Assembly: GCF_009193265.1 (NCBI RefSeq)
Contig: NZ_VZZZ01000001.1
Coordinates: 124,001-188,000, forward strand
Direction of reading: 5' to 3'
DNA length: 64,000 bases
From: Marinobacter changyiensis
Lineage (GTDB): Bacteria > Pseudomonadota > Gammaproteobacteria > Pseudomonadales > Oleiphilaceae
The notes under the pieces were generated by a model. It saw nothing but the letters and a program-made list of their open reading frames with translations. It was not told the DNA's origin and did not search any database. Shown here in pieces: positions 33,395 to 43,041 of this stretch. The translations under genes and the position numbers were made by a program. Numbering within the stretch: position 1 is the first letter of the stretch; each line of letters opens with the position of its first letter.

Positions 33395-33961
33395 TCAGAC
33401 TCGCTCAAGGGTTACCGGAACCGGCCGGCATACAGTGTTGCAAACCGGAGAGTGGTTCCTGGCAAACGACAGGAGATCATCCAACTCCTCGTCGCTGCAG
33501 TCAGCTTCGATGTCCATGAGGATACGAATGCTCTCGTAGCCGGCCACAGCCTCGTCATTCAGCGCCAGCAGTCCTTCCAGGTTGATATTGCCCGACAGTC
33601 TGGTTGACAGTTTTCGGATGGTGATGCCCCGTGCCGCGGCATGCAGGACCGTGGTCGTGGTAACACAGCCGGCCAGCGCATGGAGGAGAAATTCCACCGG
33701 GTTGGCACCTTCGTTTTTGCCCAGCAGGACCGGGGGCTCCCCATTGGTGAAGACGAAGTCTTTGTCACGAGATTCGTCTTCAGCGCCGGCGCCATAAAAT
33801 CCGCGGATAGCAGAGCGATTTTCACCGCCGTCCACCCATTCGTTACGTGCCCGGAACTCAAATTGCGCAAGACCTGGGTCGTTTTTCAGGGCTTCAATGG
33901 TCTGGCCCATCTGGATCAGATCGAGGCCGTTACGGGTCTTGATATTTACTTGTGTGTTCAT
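33395..33961 (-). CDS. OsmC-family peroxiredoxin-like protein
   Basis: 188 aa from the ATG at 33961; the longer frame reaches into the divergent gene and is rejected. GEPPVLLGKNEGANPVEFLLHALAGCVTTTTVLHAAARGI contains the first conserved Cys, and FARNHSPVCNTVCRPVPV the second. In OsmC/Ohr proteins these two Cys reduce organic hydroperoxides with lipoyl partners. Divergent from a GlxA-type AraC regulator, the probable controller. Confidence 0.88.
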   Translation of the reverse strand: MNTQVNIKTRNGLDLIQMGQTIEALKNDPGLAQFEFRARNEWVDGGENRSAIRGFYGAGAEDESRDKDFVFTNGEPPVLLGKNEGANPVEFLLHALAGCVTTTTVLHAAARGITIRKLSTRLSGNINLEGLLALNDEAVAGYESIRILMDIEADCSDEELDDLLSFARNHSPVCNTVCRPVPVTLERV

Positions 33962-34118
33962 TTTTCTCACCTTGCTTCGTCGTCTAAAGGAACCCGGCGG
34001 ACCGGGAGGCGCACTTTGTGGCGTCTGGGTATAAAGTAAGGGATGACTGCGTACTGGGTCAGATGGAGACCTGACAAAAAGGAGGCATTTGTGCCACCAA
34101 TTGCAGGGGGGATGGAAC

Positions 34119-35153
34119 ATGGGCCAACAGCAGAAAAAAGTTCTGATTCTGGCTCTGCCCGAAACGGCAGGTTCGGCGCTGTACGGGATGGTGGATGTGC
34201 TTATGGCGACGGGCAATATCTGGCAGACCCTGGTGGGCGATCCGATTCCCTATCAGCCGTTTGATGTACAGATTGTTTCCGTCGACTCGGCACCATTTCA
34301 TTGTGGCCATGGCATTCCCGTTGAGCCGACGTACGCCATCGCGGATGAACCGGCTGCTGATATCCTGATCCTCCCGGAGATCTGGCTGGGACCCCATGAA
34401 GAGATCGCAGGCCGCTATGAAGCGCTTATGGACTGGATCAAGCTCCGATTCCGTTCGGGTACAACTATCTATTCTGCCTGCTCTGGATCCGTGTTGCTGG
34501 CCGAGAGTGGTTTGCTGGATAACTGCGAGGCAACGTCGCACTGGGGTTATCAGGAGCTTTTTCGAACGCACTATCCCAGGGTGCGTTTCCGGCCGGAGAC
34601 CAACCTTGTTTATGCCCATCCTGATGGCCGTTTGGTGACCGCTGGCGGCACTACATCGTGGCATGACCTGGCACTGCATATCATTGCCCGGTACGTGGGT
34701 ATCGGTGAAGCGCTCCGCATTGCAAAAGTGTATCTGCTGAAATGGCACGGAGAAGGCCAACTGCCGTTCACGGGTCTGGTCCGGCAAACACGCCATGCCG
34801 ACTCGGCTGTGCGCAAATGTGAGGAGTGGCTCAAGATGCATTGGCGGGATCCCCGGGCCATTGCCCTGCTGGTAGAGGCCTCCCCTCTGCCAGAGAGAAC
34901 ACTCAAACGGCGGTTCAAGGCTGCCACGGGTTCTTCAATGATTGAGTACCTTCAGAACCTTCGCATTGAAGTGGCCAAGCGCGCACTGGAACATGGCAGA
35001 TTGTCAGTGGAAGAGGTGAGCCTGGAGGCCGGTTACGAGGATGTATGCTTCTTTCGCCGGTTATTCAGGCGCCTGACGGGTCTGACACCTGGCGAGTACC
35101 GGCGTCTGTTCCGACCTCTTGTTGAAGAATTGGCGGATCTTTCCGAGGCGTAA
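34119..35153 (+). CDS. GlxA-type AraC-family regulator with DJ-1/PfpI domain
   Basis: 344 aa from the ATG at 34119, preceded by GGGGGGA. Residues ~5-185 are a DJ-1/PfpI-like domain (KVLILALPETAGSALYGMVDVL, ILILPEIW, IYSACSGSVLLAESGLLDN with the Cys nucleophile elbow), lacking enzyme status in known regulators. The C-terminal 100 residues are the AraC double HTH (LPERTLKRRFKAATGSSMIEYLQNLRIEVAKRALE, SVEEVSLEAGYEDVCFFRRLFRRLTGLTPGEYRR). It lies divergent to osmC. Confidence 0.88.
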   Translation: MGQQQKKVLILALPETAGSALYGMVDVLMATGNIWQTLVGDPIPYQPFDVQIVSVDSAPFHCGHGIPVEPTYAIADEPAADILILPEIWLGPHEEIAGRYEALMDWIKLRFRSGTTIYSACSGSVLLAESGLLDNCEATSHWGYQELFRTHYPRVRFRPETNLVYAHPDGRLVTAGGTTSWHDLALHIIARYVGIGEALRIAKVYLLKWHGEGQLPFTGLVRQTRHADSAVRKCEEWLKMHWRDPRAIALLVEASPLPERTLKRRFKAATGSSMIEYLQNLRIEVAKRALEHGRLSVEEVSLEAGYEDVCFFRRLFRRLTGLTPGEYRRLFRPLVEELADLSEA

Positions 35154-35205
35154 ACATTGATCAGCCGGCGCCCACTATGGCCAGTCAGGACCGGAAACCG
35201 GCACA

Positions 35206-35294
35206 TCTGAAGCCGATGAGGCCGTGGAAGATAGATTTCGCTGACAGCGCATTAGCTTCCCAACTGCGGAGAAAATAAATTCGTCCCGATTTTC
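35206..35294 (+). repeat. Debris segment plus dispersed repeat arm B
   Basis: 35206-35256 duplicates 28908-28960 (CTGAAGCCGATGAGGCCGTG); 35271-35294 is an arm B copy (AAAATAAATTCGTCCCGATT). Confidence 0.55.
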
Positions 35295-35367
35295 TTACCG
35301 GTTTTCTTTATTGTCCCTTTGCTATACTGCCGGCCAGCCGCCTACCCCGCCCGCCCAGTGAGCCGCC

Positions 35368-36114
35368 ATGCAACCGTCCAACAAGCTCTACACCGACCTC
35401 TCCGGTTATTACGATCTGATGTGTGCCGACATCGACTACCCAGAACAAAGCAGCGGCGTGCGCAGGCTTAACCAGTTGTTTGGAAACGGCGGTCACAGCC
35501 ACCTGGACCTGGCCTGTGGAACCGGCCCCCACATGCGGCACTTCCTCGACTTTGGCTACCAAAGCCAGGGCCTGGACATCAACCAGCCTATGCTGGATAA
35601 AGCGAAAATGCGCTGCCCTGAAGCCGAGTTCACCCTGGGCGACATTGGCAGTTTTGCATTTGACCAGCCTTTCGATCTGATCACCTGCTTGCTGTATTCC
35701 ATTCACTACAGCAGTGACATCGACCGCCTGAAATCCTGCATCACCAGCGTCCATGATGCCCTGCAGGCCAATGGTGTTTTCTGCTTCAATGCGGTGGACA
35801 AGAACGAGATCAACAACAACCTGTTCGTAACCCATACCGCAGAGCATCAGGACGGTGCCTTCACATTCAGCTCGGGCTGGGACTACCGTGGCTATGGCGA
35901 GCAACAGTCACTCAAACTGTGCATGACAAAAACCACGCACAATGTCAGCGAGACCTGGAAGGACGAGCACCCCATGGTGGCGGTGGGCTTCGACGAGCTT
36001 GCACAGCTGCTGGAACCCTGTTTCGAGGTTCATATCTTCGAGCATGACTACGGTAAAATAGAGCCCTGGGATGGGCAGTCCGGCAATGCGCTGTTTGTCT
36101 GCGTAAAGACCTAG
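35368..36114 (+). CDS. Class I SAM-dependent methyltransferase
   Basis: 248 aa. LDLACGTGPHMRHFLDFGYQ (motif I), GLDINQPMLDKAKMRCPE (motif II), FTLGDIGSFAFDQPFDLITCLLYSIHY (motif III/IV), then ALQANGVFCFNAVDKNE. This is the Methyltransf_25-type fold used on small molecules. N-terminal YTDLSGYYDLM is a common entry helix. Substrate unknown; it converges with radD with only 41 bp between. Confidence 0.8.
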   Translation: MQPSNKLYTDLSGYYDLMCADIDYPEQSSGVRRLNQLFGNGGHSHLDLACGTGPHMRHFLDFGYQSQGLDINQPMLDKAKMRCPEAEFTLGDIGSFAFDQPFDLITCLLYSIHYSSDIDRLKSCITSVHDALQANGVFCFNAVDKNEINNNLFVTHTAEHQDGAFTFSSGWDYRGYGEQQSLKLCMTKTTHNVSETWKDEHPMVAVGFDELAQLLEPCFEVHIFEHDYGKIEPWDGQSGNALFVCVKT

Positions 36115-36155
36115 AGAAAGGTCTCTCAGGTTTTCCCAATACACTTTCAAAGGCC

Positions 36156-37955
36156 TTACGGCTCATTCGCCTTCCGATGATGCCCCCGATAATCAAAAAT
36201 CCGCTCCTGCACCTGCCAATAGTGCTTCTGCTTGCGAGCAATCACAAAATCCGGTGCTGACAACAGGGCCTGACTCTCAAGCACCTCATCAACCCTGCTG
36301 AACACTTTCGGGGCCTGGCCATTCGCGAGACGACGCCCGAACAGCTTGTTAAACACGTTACGCTGCGCCGGCTTACTGAAATCAAACGACTCGCTGAGTT
36401 CCTCCCCATCTTCACTGTGATAGGTGATCCTGAGTATGCTGCCGGTTTTGGAGGCATGGGCACTTAACGTGATCCCGGCGCAACGGATCACCATGGCATC
36501 CTTGAGTTTCAGCGCATCTCTTAGCTGATCATCCGGGTCAATGATGGCTTTGTGGCACTGGTGGCAGTTACGGGCCGCGATATCATTCTCGCCACCGCAG
36601 TGCGGACATTCCTTGAAACGAAACCGGTAATCGCACTGTTGCGGGCGCCCGCTCTGCTTGGCAGGTTTATCGGCTTCCGCAGGCTCCAGCAGCCCGTGAC
36701 AGCGGCGCCCATAGTGCTCGATAACACCGCCTTCACCGTCTGTTTTGCCCCAGAAAATATTGGCAAAACCACAGCTCGGACAGAACACCTGCACCGGCTC
36801 ACTGTCGGGGTTGGGTTTTGGCTCCCCCACCTCCGGATGATGCAGATTTACAGTGTTGCCCGCGTAATCAATCACCAGGCAATCCTGCTTGCCTTCGTCC
36901 AGGCGAAGACCACGGCCCACCATCTGCTGATACAGGCTGACCGACTGGGTAGGACGAAGAATGGCAATAAAGTCCACATGGGGCGCATCAAAGCCCGTGG
37001 TGAGCACGGAGACATTCACCAGATACTTCAACTGCCGCTGTTTGAAGCGCTGGATCAGCAAGTCCCGATCCTTCAGATCGGTCGCGCCGGTCACCAGGGC
37101 GGTTTCGCGCTCCGGCAGATAGCCGGTGATCTCTCGGGCATGATCCACCGTGGCCGCAAAGATCATCACCCCCCGGCGTTCAGCGGCCAGCTCCATCACC
37201 TGCTCAATGATGGCACGGGTCACACGCCGATGTTTGCCGAGCAGCTGGTTGACGTCCCTCTCGGCATATTCGCCAAAGCGGTCCTGAGCCAGCGCGGAGA
37301 AATCGTATTGCGCCACCGCTGCGTTAACCAGCTCAGGCCGGGTGAGATACCCCCGAGTGATCATGTAGCTCAGCGGCAGTTCATAAATGCAATGCACAAA
37401 GGGCTTATCCTGCTCGTCACTCTCACCACTAAAACCGCGAACAAAGCCCCGGTAGTGATAGCGGTAGATCCAGCCCATGGCCAAGCGATAGGGTGTGGCG
37501 GTTAGCCCGAGCACCTTGAGGGCGTCATTCTGTTGCCTTAGCAGCTCGATGATCCTTTGATACTGGCTGGTTTCCTCACCGCTGACCCGATGGCACTCAT
37601 CGATGATGACCAACGAGTATTCATCCCGGAACTGATCCAGATTCGCCGATACCGACTGCACACTGGCAAAGGTCACCTGATGCCGGCTTTCCTTACGTTT
37701 CAGCCCGGCCGAGAAGACGCCGCCCGTTAACCCATAGCTCTGGTATTTGGCGTGATTTTGCTCTACGAGCTCTTTTACGTGGGTCAGCACCAGAATCTTG
37801 CGCCGGGCGAGACGGGCTAACTCGGCAATGACCAGGCTTTTACCGGCACCGGTTGGCAGCACAATCACGGCAGACTCGTCCGATTGGCGAAAATGCCTCA
37901 ACGTGGCCTCAACCGCTGCTTGCTGGTAAGGCCGCAGCTTAAAAGGAGCTTTCAT
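36156..37955 (-). CDS. radD: RadD (YejH)-like superfamily 2 helicase
   Basis: 599 aa, close to E. coli RadD length (586). Walker A LPTGAGKS at 33-40, IIDECHRVSG (DECH box), GLTATPYRL, FAATVDHARE, VSVLTTGFDAPH and QMVGRGLRLDEGKQD cover motifs I-VI. A first zinc cluster (CPSCGFAN) and a second (CPHCGGENDIAARNCHQC) fill the C-terminal region, as in RadD. E. coli RadD stimulates RecA strand exchange and prevents over-initiated recombination. Its presence near highly rearranged DNA is noteworthy but may be coincidence. Confidence 0.9.
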   Translation of the reverse strand: MKAPFKLRPYQQAAVEATLRHFRQSDESAVIVLPTGAGKSLVIAELARLARRKILVLTHVKELVEQNHAKYQSYGLTGGVFSAGLKRKESRHQVTFASVQSVSANLDQFRDEYSLVIIDECHRVSGEETSQYQRIIELLRQQNDALKVLGLTATPYRLAMGWIYRYHYRGFVRGFSGESDEQDKPFVHCIYELPLSYMITRGYLTRPELVNAAVAQYDFSALAQDRFGEYAERDVNQLLGKHRRVTRAIIEQVMELAAERRGVMIFAATVDHAREITGYLPERETALVTGATDLKDRDLLIQRFKQRQLKYLVNVSVLTTGFDAPHVDFIAILRPTQSVSLYQQMVGRGLRLDEGKQDCLVIDYAGNTVNLHHPEVGEPKPNPDSEPVQVFCPSCGFANIFWGKTDGEGGVIEHYGRRCHGLLEPAEADKPAKQSGRPQQCDYRFRFKECPHCGGENDIAARNCHQCHKAIIDPDDQLRDALKLKDAMVIRCAGITLSAHASKTGSILRITYHSEDGEELSESFDFSKPAQRNVFNKLFGRRLANGQAPKVFSRVDEVLESQALLSAPDFVIARKQKHYWQVQERIFDYRGHHRKANEP

Positions 37956-38030
37956 TTTTCGGTACTTAATCGTTGTCAGGATGAAAAGTGGGCCATACTA
38001 GCAGATGCTGTTGCCGTTACCTCTGAGGCA

Positions 38031-38055
38031 AAAACAAGTCTGTTCCAGTTTTCGC
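38031..38055 (+). repeat. Dispersed repeat arm B, diverged
   Basis: AAAACAAGTCTGTTCCAGTT followed by TTCGC, upstream of the dehydratase gene; then GGCTGGCG recalls arm A. Confidence 0.45.
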
Positions 38056-38135
38056 ATCGGCTGGCGCCGCTAACTATTCACACACCGGTGAACTAACTTT
38101 GTTTCATCACGGGTCCACTCAGGGCGGAGTTGCTT

Positions 38136-39236
38136 GTGCGCATCGAGCGAATGGCGGTATACACGGCGAATCTGGAATATACCGGAAAAGCTTATGCCTT
38201 TGCTGGCGGCCGCTCCCATCACGGATTCGAGACGACGGTTGTTGTCCTTTCTACAGACACGGGGCTGGAGGGCTATGGTGAGGTGTGCCCCTGTGGCCCC
38301 AACTACATGGCGGCTTTTGCCGAGGGCCTTCCTGCCTGCCTATCATTACTGGCACCTGAGGTGCTTGGCCAGGACCCTCGGCAAGTCTCGGTGATTCAGG
38401 AGCGTATGAATCAGGCGCTCACCGGCCAGGCTGTAGCCAAGGCGGCCATCGATATTGCCTGCTGGGATCTTTTGGGCAAGGCGTGTGGGCTTCCCGTCTA
38501 CACACTGCTTGGCGGGCTTCAGTCGCCCTCCATGCCCTTGCATCGGATTGTTCCCCTGGCCGAACCAATGGAAATGGAAGAGTCTCTTCATCATTACCGT
38601 GCCGAAGGTTTTCGGCACATTCAGATCAAACTGGGCCATGAGGTGGAAGAGGACATCGACCTGGTTCGCAGGCTTGGCAAACTCAAACAGCCTGATGAAC
38701 TCTGGATTGGCGATATTAACGCCGCCTGGCGGCGTGATGAGGCACTGCGTTTCTCGAGGGCCATCGAGGATGTGGATATTTACCTTGAGCAACCCTGCCG
38801 CAGTTACGAAGAGTGCCTGTCTGTCAGGCGGCACGCCAGGCATCCAGTCAAACTGGATGAAGCTTTCAACACTTTGAACGAGTTGCAGCGTGGCCTTAAA
38901 GACGATGCCATGGATGCCATTGCGTTGAAAGTCAGCAAGTTCGGGGGACTGACACCGTCCCGGATCATTCGGGATGTGTGTGCAGACGCGGGCATACCCA
39001 TGACCATTGAAGACGCCTGGGGTAGTGGCATAGCGACGGCTGCCTATGCGCACCTCGCTGCCAGCACATCCCCCAGAGTATTGCTGAATACCACTGATTT
39101 GCACAACTACAACAAAGTGCAGCTTGCCACGGGCGCCCCGGAAGTGGCGAACGGCCGAATGTGGCTCAGTGATCGACCCGGGCTCGGCGTGGTACCAGAC
39201 TTTACCTTACTTTCCCTGCGGGATGTCTACGAGTAG
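38136..39236 (+). CDS. Enolase-superfamily dehydratase (cis-3-hydroxyproline dehydratase-like)
   Basis: 366 aa from the GTG at 38136, 6 nt after GGAG; the TTG at 38130 is less likely. N-terminal capping domain (RIERMAVYTANLEY, GYGEVCPCGPNY), then the barrel: FRHIQIKLG (Lys on the second strand, with Gln in place of the first Lys of KxK), metal ligands in WIGDINAAW, YLEQP and VKLDE, and Lys in ALKVSKFGG. The CPCGPNY loop and QxK pattern fit cis-3-hydroxy-L-proline dehydratase. Single gene, no transporter nearby. Confidence 0.8.
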   Translation: MRIERMAVYTANLEYTGKAYAFAGGRSHHGFETTVVVLSTDTGLEGYGEVCPCGPNYMAAFAEGLPACLSLLAPEVLGQDPRQVSVIQERMNQALTGQAVAKAAIDIACWDLLGKACGLPVYTLLGGLQSPSMPLHRIVPLAEPMEMEESLHHYRAEGFRHIQIKLGHEVEEDIDLVRRLGKLKQPDELWIGDINAAWRRDEALRFSRAIEDVDIYLEQPCRSYEECLSVRRHARHPVKLDEAFNTLNELQRGLKDDAMDAIALKVSKFGGLTPSRIIRDVCADAGIPMTIEDAWGSGIATAAYAHLAASTSPRVLLNTTDLHNYNKVQLATGAPEVANGRMWLSDRPGLGVVPDFTLLSLRDVYE

Positions 39237-39267
39237 GTTCAAGCCGTCACTTAACCTCTCTCATCCC

Positions 39268-39747
39268 TCAATGATGCCCACCCGGTTCATGCACGTGGCC
39301 GTGCGCTAGCTCTTCCGGATCGGCGGCGCGAACTTCGATGATGTCGACATCGAAGGTCAGGGTTTTACCGGCCATCGGATGGTTGGTGTCGACATCGGCG
39401 AACTTGTGGCCGACCTTGGCGACGACCACGTGGCGCGGGCCCTGCTCGGTTTTCACCTGGGCGACCATGCCCGGCTTCCAGCGTTTGGCACCGGTCAAAT
39501 GCTTGATCGGCACGCGCTGCACAGCATCGGCCTTGCGCGGACCGTAGGCTTTATCCGGAGTGACGGTGACACTGAAGCTTTCGCCGGCGTCGCGACCTTC
39601 CAGGGCTTCCTCCAGGCCCCGGATAATGCCGCCGTGGCCATGCAGGTAGGCGTTCGGCTCGCCGCCACGGGAGTTTTCAACAACGTTGCCCTGGTCATCA
39701 CGGACACTGTAGTGAAACAAGACCACCTGATTCTTTTCGATTGGCAT
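39268..39747 (-). CDS. SlyD-like FKBP peptidyl-prolyl isomerase, copy 2
   Basis: 159 aa from the ATG at 39747. Differs from copy 1 at only scattered residues (VRDDQGN, GGEPNAYL, GRDAGESF, AHGHVHEPGGHH). The upstream GCCATTATAACCAG block is also shared (33242 and 39774), so promoter and gene were duplicated together. The two copies are 6.5 kb apart in the same orientation and both look functional; recombination between them would delete osmC, radD and the dehydratase. Confidence 0.9.
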   Translation of the reverse strand: MPIEKNQVVLFHYSVRDDQGNVVENSRGGEPNAYLHGHGGIIRGLEEALEGRDAGESFSVTVTPDKAYGPRKADAVQRVPIKHLTGAKRWKPGMVAQVKTEQGPRHVVVAKVGHKFADVDTNHPMAGKTLTFDVDIIEVRAADPEELAHGHVHEPGGHH

Positions 39748-40058
39748 AGAGTTCTCTGCGACGGTTAAAGGTACGCCATTATAACCAGCTGCGGCGTTGA
39801 CTCCAGTGGGCACCCCGCCTTCTGCCTGCACGCAAGACCTACGGATCGACAGGCAGGCAGAAGTTATGTCGAAGTATTTTACATTCTCCATACCACGGAT
39901 ATGCCAGGAGTTGCCGAACCCGTCTGAACCTTAATGCTTTGTCTTTTCGTGGCCCGGCAATTGCCTAAAAATTGATCGTCCCGAAGCCAACCGCTTCTCG
40001 ACTGGTATCATTCAATCAATCATGCGGCCAGGCAGAGCTCGGCCACAGGAGAATAACA

Positions 40059-41837
40059 ATGAAAAAACGGTTGTTGACTCTCTCTTTTTGCCTATCACTG
40101 GGTGTACCTGCTGCCTGGGCAACTGACCTGCCCCAGGCTCAAACGACCGAGCGCGAAATGGTCGTCACGGCAAACCCGCTAGCCACGGCAGCCGGCGCGA
40201 AGATTCTCAAAAACGGTGGTAACGCGGCAGATGCCATGATTGCGGTACAGACCATGCTCAGCCTGGTGGAGCCCCAGTCAAGCGGGCTCGGTGGCGGAGC
40301 GTTTATCGTTTATTACGATGCTGAGACCGGCACCACAACCACTATCGATGCCCGTGAAACCGCGCCAGCGGCGGTTGATGAAACGCTTTTTTTGAATGAG
40401 GAAGGCAATGCAATCGGCTTTTTAGAGGCGTGGCAGAGCGGTCTGTCCGCAGGCGTGCCGGGCGTCCCTCGAATGATGGAGTACATGCATCAGCAATATG
40501 GCCGGCTCCCCTGGCAGCGCCTGTTCGTACCGGCGATCACCCAGGCTCATAAAGGCTTTTCTCTGACCCAGCGTACCAGCGATCAGGTCGCCGGCCTTCT
40601 GGCCCGCAACGCATCCTGTGAGGATCGGTTATTTTTCCGTGACCCCACCGCCTTCAATTACTTTGTTGACAGTGAGACCTGCGAAGCCAAGCCTGCCGGT
40701 ACACTTATCAAAAACAGGGATTATGCGAACACGCTAAAGCTGCTGGCTCGTGATGGAGCAGATACCTTTTATACCGGCTCTATCGCACAGGACATCGTTA
40801 GCGCCGTCCAGACCGACCCTAACATTCCCGGATCAATGAGCCTGGCCGACCTGGCCGATTATCAGGTCATTGAACGGCCGCCGGTGTGCCTCCTTTACCG
40901 TGGCAATAACGTCTGCGGCATGGGCCCGCCGTCTTCCGGTGGATTGGCCGTTGGTCAGATCATGGGTGTGCTGGAGAATTTCGATCTGGCAGGCAGAAAT
41001 CCGCTGGACGAGGAAGTGGTTCATCTTTTTACCCAGGCGATGCGTATCGCCTTCGCCGATCGGAACAAGTATGTTGCAGACAGCGATTTCATCACCGTTC
41101 CGGTTGAGGGAATGCTGGACAAGCAATACCTTGAAACCCGCGCTGCGCTGATTGGTGAGAATGACCTTGGTGTAGTGGATCCGGGTACGCCCCCCGGTGT
41201 TTTTGATCCCTCTGCTCCGGGCATGGATGAGCCGGGCGCGGGCACCAGCCACGTCTCCATTGTCGATCGATTCGGCAATGCGCTATCCATGACCACGACC
41301 ATCGAGAGCTCGTTCGGGAATGGCGTAATGGTGGCCGGCCGCGGATTTCTGCTCAACAATCAGTTGACCGATTTCAGCTTCCAGCCCACTTCCAGTGCCG
41401 GCGAACTGATTGCCAACCGGGTACAGCCCGGAAAGCGGCCCCGCAGTTCGATGGCTCCGACCATTGTCTTTGATCTGGATGGCCAGGTTTCGCTGGTCAC
41501 CGGCTCGCCGGGCGGCTTCCGGATCATTGGTTACACCGCCAAGACCATCATGAACGTGTTTGATTTTGGACTTGACCCACAGGAGGCCATCAATGTACCT
41601 CATTACCAGAATACCAACAGCGGCAGTTCAAGCTCAGCAACCGTTCTGGAAGCACCCATCCCGGGCGTGACGCTGGACTATGATGTCGCTGCACTTGAGT
41701 CCGATCTGGAAGAAGGCAGAGGGCATGCGGTTGGTGTCACGACCCTGAACAGCGGGTTGTCGCTGATACAGGTCACCCCGAGCGGTCTTGTTGGCGGAGC
41801 CGACATGCGCCGTGATGGAGCAATTGGAGGGCGCTAG
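40059..41837 (+). CDS. ggt: Gamma-glutamyltransferase
   Basis: 592 aa from the ATG at 40059 (CAGGAG upstream). Signal peptide MKKRLLTLSFCLSLGVPAAWA. NGGNAADAMIAVQTMLSLVEPQSSGLGGGAFIVYYD is the family start; the autocatalytic nucleophile Thr is in GAGTSHVSIVDRFGNALSMTTTIESSFG; GKRPRSSMAPTIVF and VTGSPGGFRIIGYT follow. Periplasmic enzyme that removes gamma-glutamyl groups from glutathione after self-cleavage into two subunits. Monocistronic. Confidence 0.92.
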   Translation: MKKRLLTLSFCLSLGVPAAWATDLPQAQTTEREMVVTANPLATAAGAKILKNGGNAADAMIAVQTMLSLVEPQSSGLGGGAFIVYYDAETGTTTTIDARETAPAAVDETLFLNEEGNAIGFLEAWQSGLSAGVPGVPRMMEYMHQQYGRLPWQRLFVPAITQAHKGFSLTQRTSDQVAGLLARNASCEDRLFFRDPTAFNYFVDSETCEAKPAGTLIKNRDYANTLKLLARDGADTFYTGSIAQDIVSAVQTDPNIPGSMSLADLADYQVIERPPVCLLYRGNNVCGMGPPSSGGLAVGQIMGVLENFDLAGRNPLDEEVVHLFTQAMRIAFADRNKYVADSDFITVPVEGMLDKQYLETRAALIGENDLGVVDPGTPPGVFDPSAPGMDEPGAGTSHVSIVDRFGNALSMTTTIESSFGNGVMVAGRGFLLNNQLTDFSFQPTSSAGELIANRVQPGKRPRSSMAPTIVFDLDGQVSLVTGSPGGFRIIGYTAKTIMNVFDFGLDPQEAINVPHYQNTNSGSSSSATVLEAPIPGVTLDYDVAALESDLEEGRGHAVGVTTLNSGLSLIQVTPSGLVGGADMRRDGAIGGR

Positions 41838-41945
41838 GCTGAGATACGCAAGCCTTGCTTTGAAATCGGGATAGGGGGAGCCGACGCTACCGTGACCTTT
41901 GATAAACGGGCAGGTAAACACCCGCTTTTCGAATACCTCGGGGCG

Positions 41946-41965
41946 TAATGGGTGTCCCGGTTTCC
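41946..41965 (+). repeat. Dispersed repeat arm A core
   Basis: TAATGGGTGTCCCGGTTTCC between ggt and rlmF. The remaining ~180 bp of this gap show no gene. Confidence 0.65.
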
Positions 41966-42050
41966 ATGCCCATCACATACATTAAGATTATACTCACGGA
42001 CTAAGCCAGACCCACTCTACTATTGAACTCCAAGCCTCGGGCCTACTACT

Positions 42051-42989
42051 GTGAGCACCCTCCATCGAAGTGAAAAACGTCAAGCCAAGCCTGTTCGCAA
42101 AGGTCTACACCCGCGGAATCTACACAACCAGGGCTATGACTTCCCGGCTCTGGTAAAAAGCCACCCGGCACTAGCCCCCCATGTGAAACCGAACGCTCAT
42201 GGCGCCCTTTCCATCGATTTCGCAGACCCATTGGCAGTAAAAACTCTCAACGCCGCGTTATTAAACCGATACTACAACATTGTCGATTGGGATATTCTAG
42301 AGGGTGCGCTTTGCCCTCCAATCCCGGGCAGAGCCGACTATATCCATTACATGGCGGACCTATTGGGGCTTGGGCTTGAACAGCGCAGTATCAAGCTGCT
42401 CGATATAGGGACTGGAGCAAATGGAATCTACCCGCTACTGGCCTGCCAGATTTACGGCTGGCAGTGTGTCGGTAGTGATATTAGTGCCCAGTCACTTGAG
42501 AACGTAGCCACGATTATCGCCCACAACCCCATACTCAAAGAACGCTTCACGCTGCGCACGCAGCACGACAAAAACCACATGTTTGAAGGGATCATTCAAG
42601 CCGGGGAGTTCTTTGATGTCAGCGTATGCAACCCACCCTTCCATGTCTCGCTTGATGAAGCCCTTAAAGGTAGCCAGCTTAAACTCAATAATCTTGCTCG
42701 TAGTCGCGGTGAACAGATAACAAAAACCGACTCCCCCACTCTGAATTTTGGCGGTCTGGGCGCAGAGCTTTGGTGTAAGGGGGGTGAACAGCTGTTTCTG
42801 AAAAAGCTGATAAGAGAAAGCCAGGTGTATTCAACCCAATGCCGCTGGTTTACCAGCCTGGTTTCAAAAGCCGACAATGTTAAGCCTGCTCAGAAGCTGA
42901 TTCGTAAGCTCGGTGCAATTGATGTACGGGAAATCGAGATGAAGCAGGGAAATAAGAGTACGAGGGTATTGGCTTGGACATTCATCTGA
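42051..42989 (+). CDS. rlmF: 23S rRNA (adenine-1618-N6)-methyltransferase
   Basis: 312 aa with a GTG start. [77 protein letters not shown] (SAM motif I) and the catalytic NPPFHVSLDEALKGSQLK define RlmF. It modifies A1618 of 23S rRNA. This copy is intact; a 5' fragment (46109) and two 3' fragments (47361 and 62137) of the gene lie downstream, more than 90% alike by eye. An IS110 left-end relic overlaps its stop. Confidence 0.92.
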   Translation: MSTLHRSEKRQAKPVRKGLHPRNLHNQGYDFPALVKSHPALAPHVKPNAHGALSIDFADPLAVKTLNAALLNRYYNIVDWDILEGALCPPIPGRADYIHYMADLLGLGLEQRSIKLLDIGTGANGIYPLLACQIYGWQCVGSDISAQSLENVATIIAHNPILKERFTLRTQHDKNHMFEGIIQAGEFFDVSVCNPPFHVSLDEALKGSQLKLNNLARSRGEQITKTDSPTLNFGGLGAELWCKGGEQLFLKKLIRESQVYSTQCRWFTSLVSKADNVKPAQKLIRKLGAIDVREIEMKQGNKSTRVLAWTFI

Positions 42990-43041
42990 AGATCATGTAG
43001 CCAGCCACCCACAGCCCGTCATCCGGAGTAAGCTGGTAGCC
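42984..43041 (+). mobile_element. IS110-type left-end relic (hairpin)
   Basis: ATCTGAAGATCATGTAGCC, then a CCAGCC...AGTAAGCTGG hairpin and TAG, matches 62874-62932 upstream of the IS110 transposase. Only the left-end segment is present; it starts at the last codon of rlmF. Confidence 0.65.

Noticed and set aside
33962..34216. N-terminal 85 residues of the long OsmC reading frame
   Set aside because: It overlaps the divergent regulator gene on the other strand and has no ribosome site; OsmC starts at 33961.
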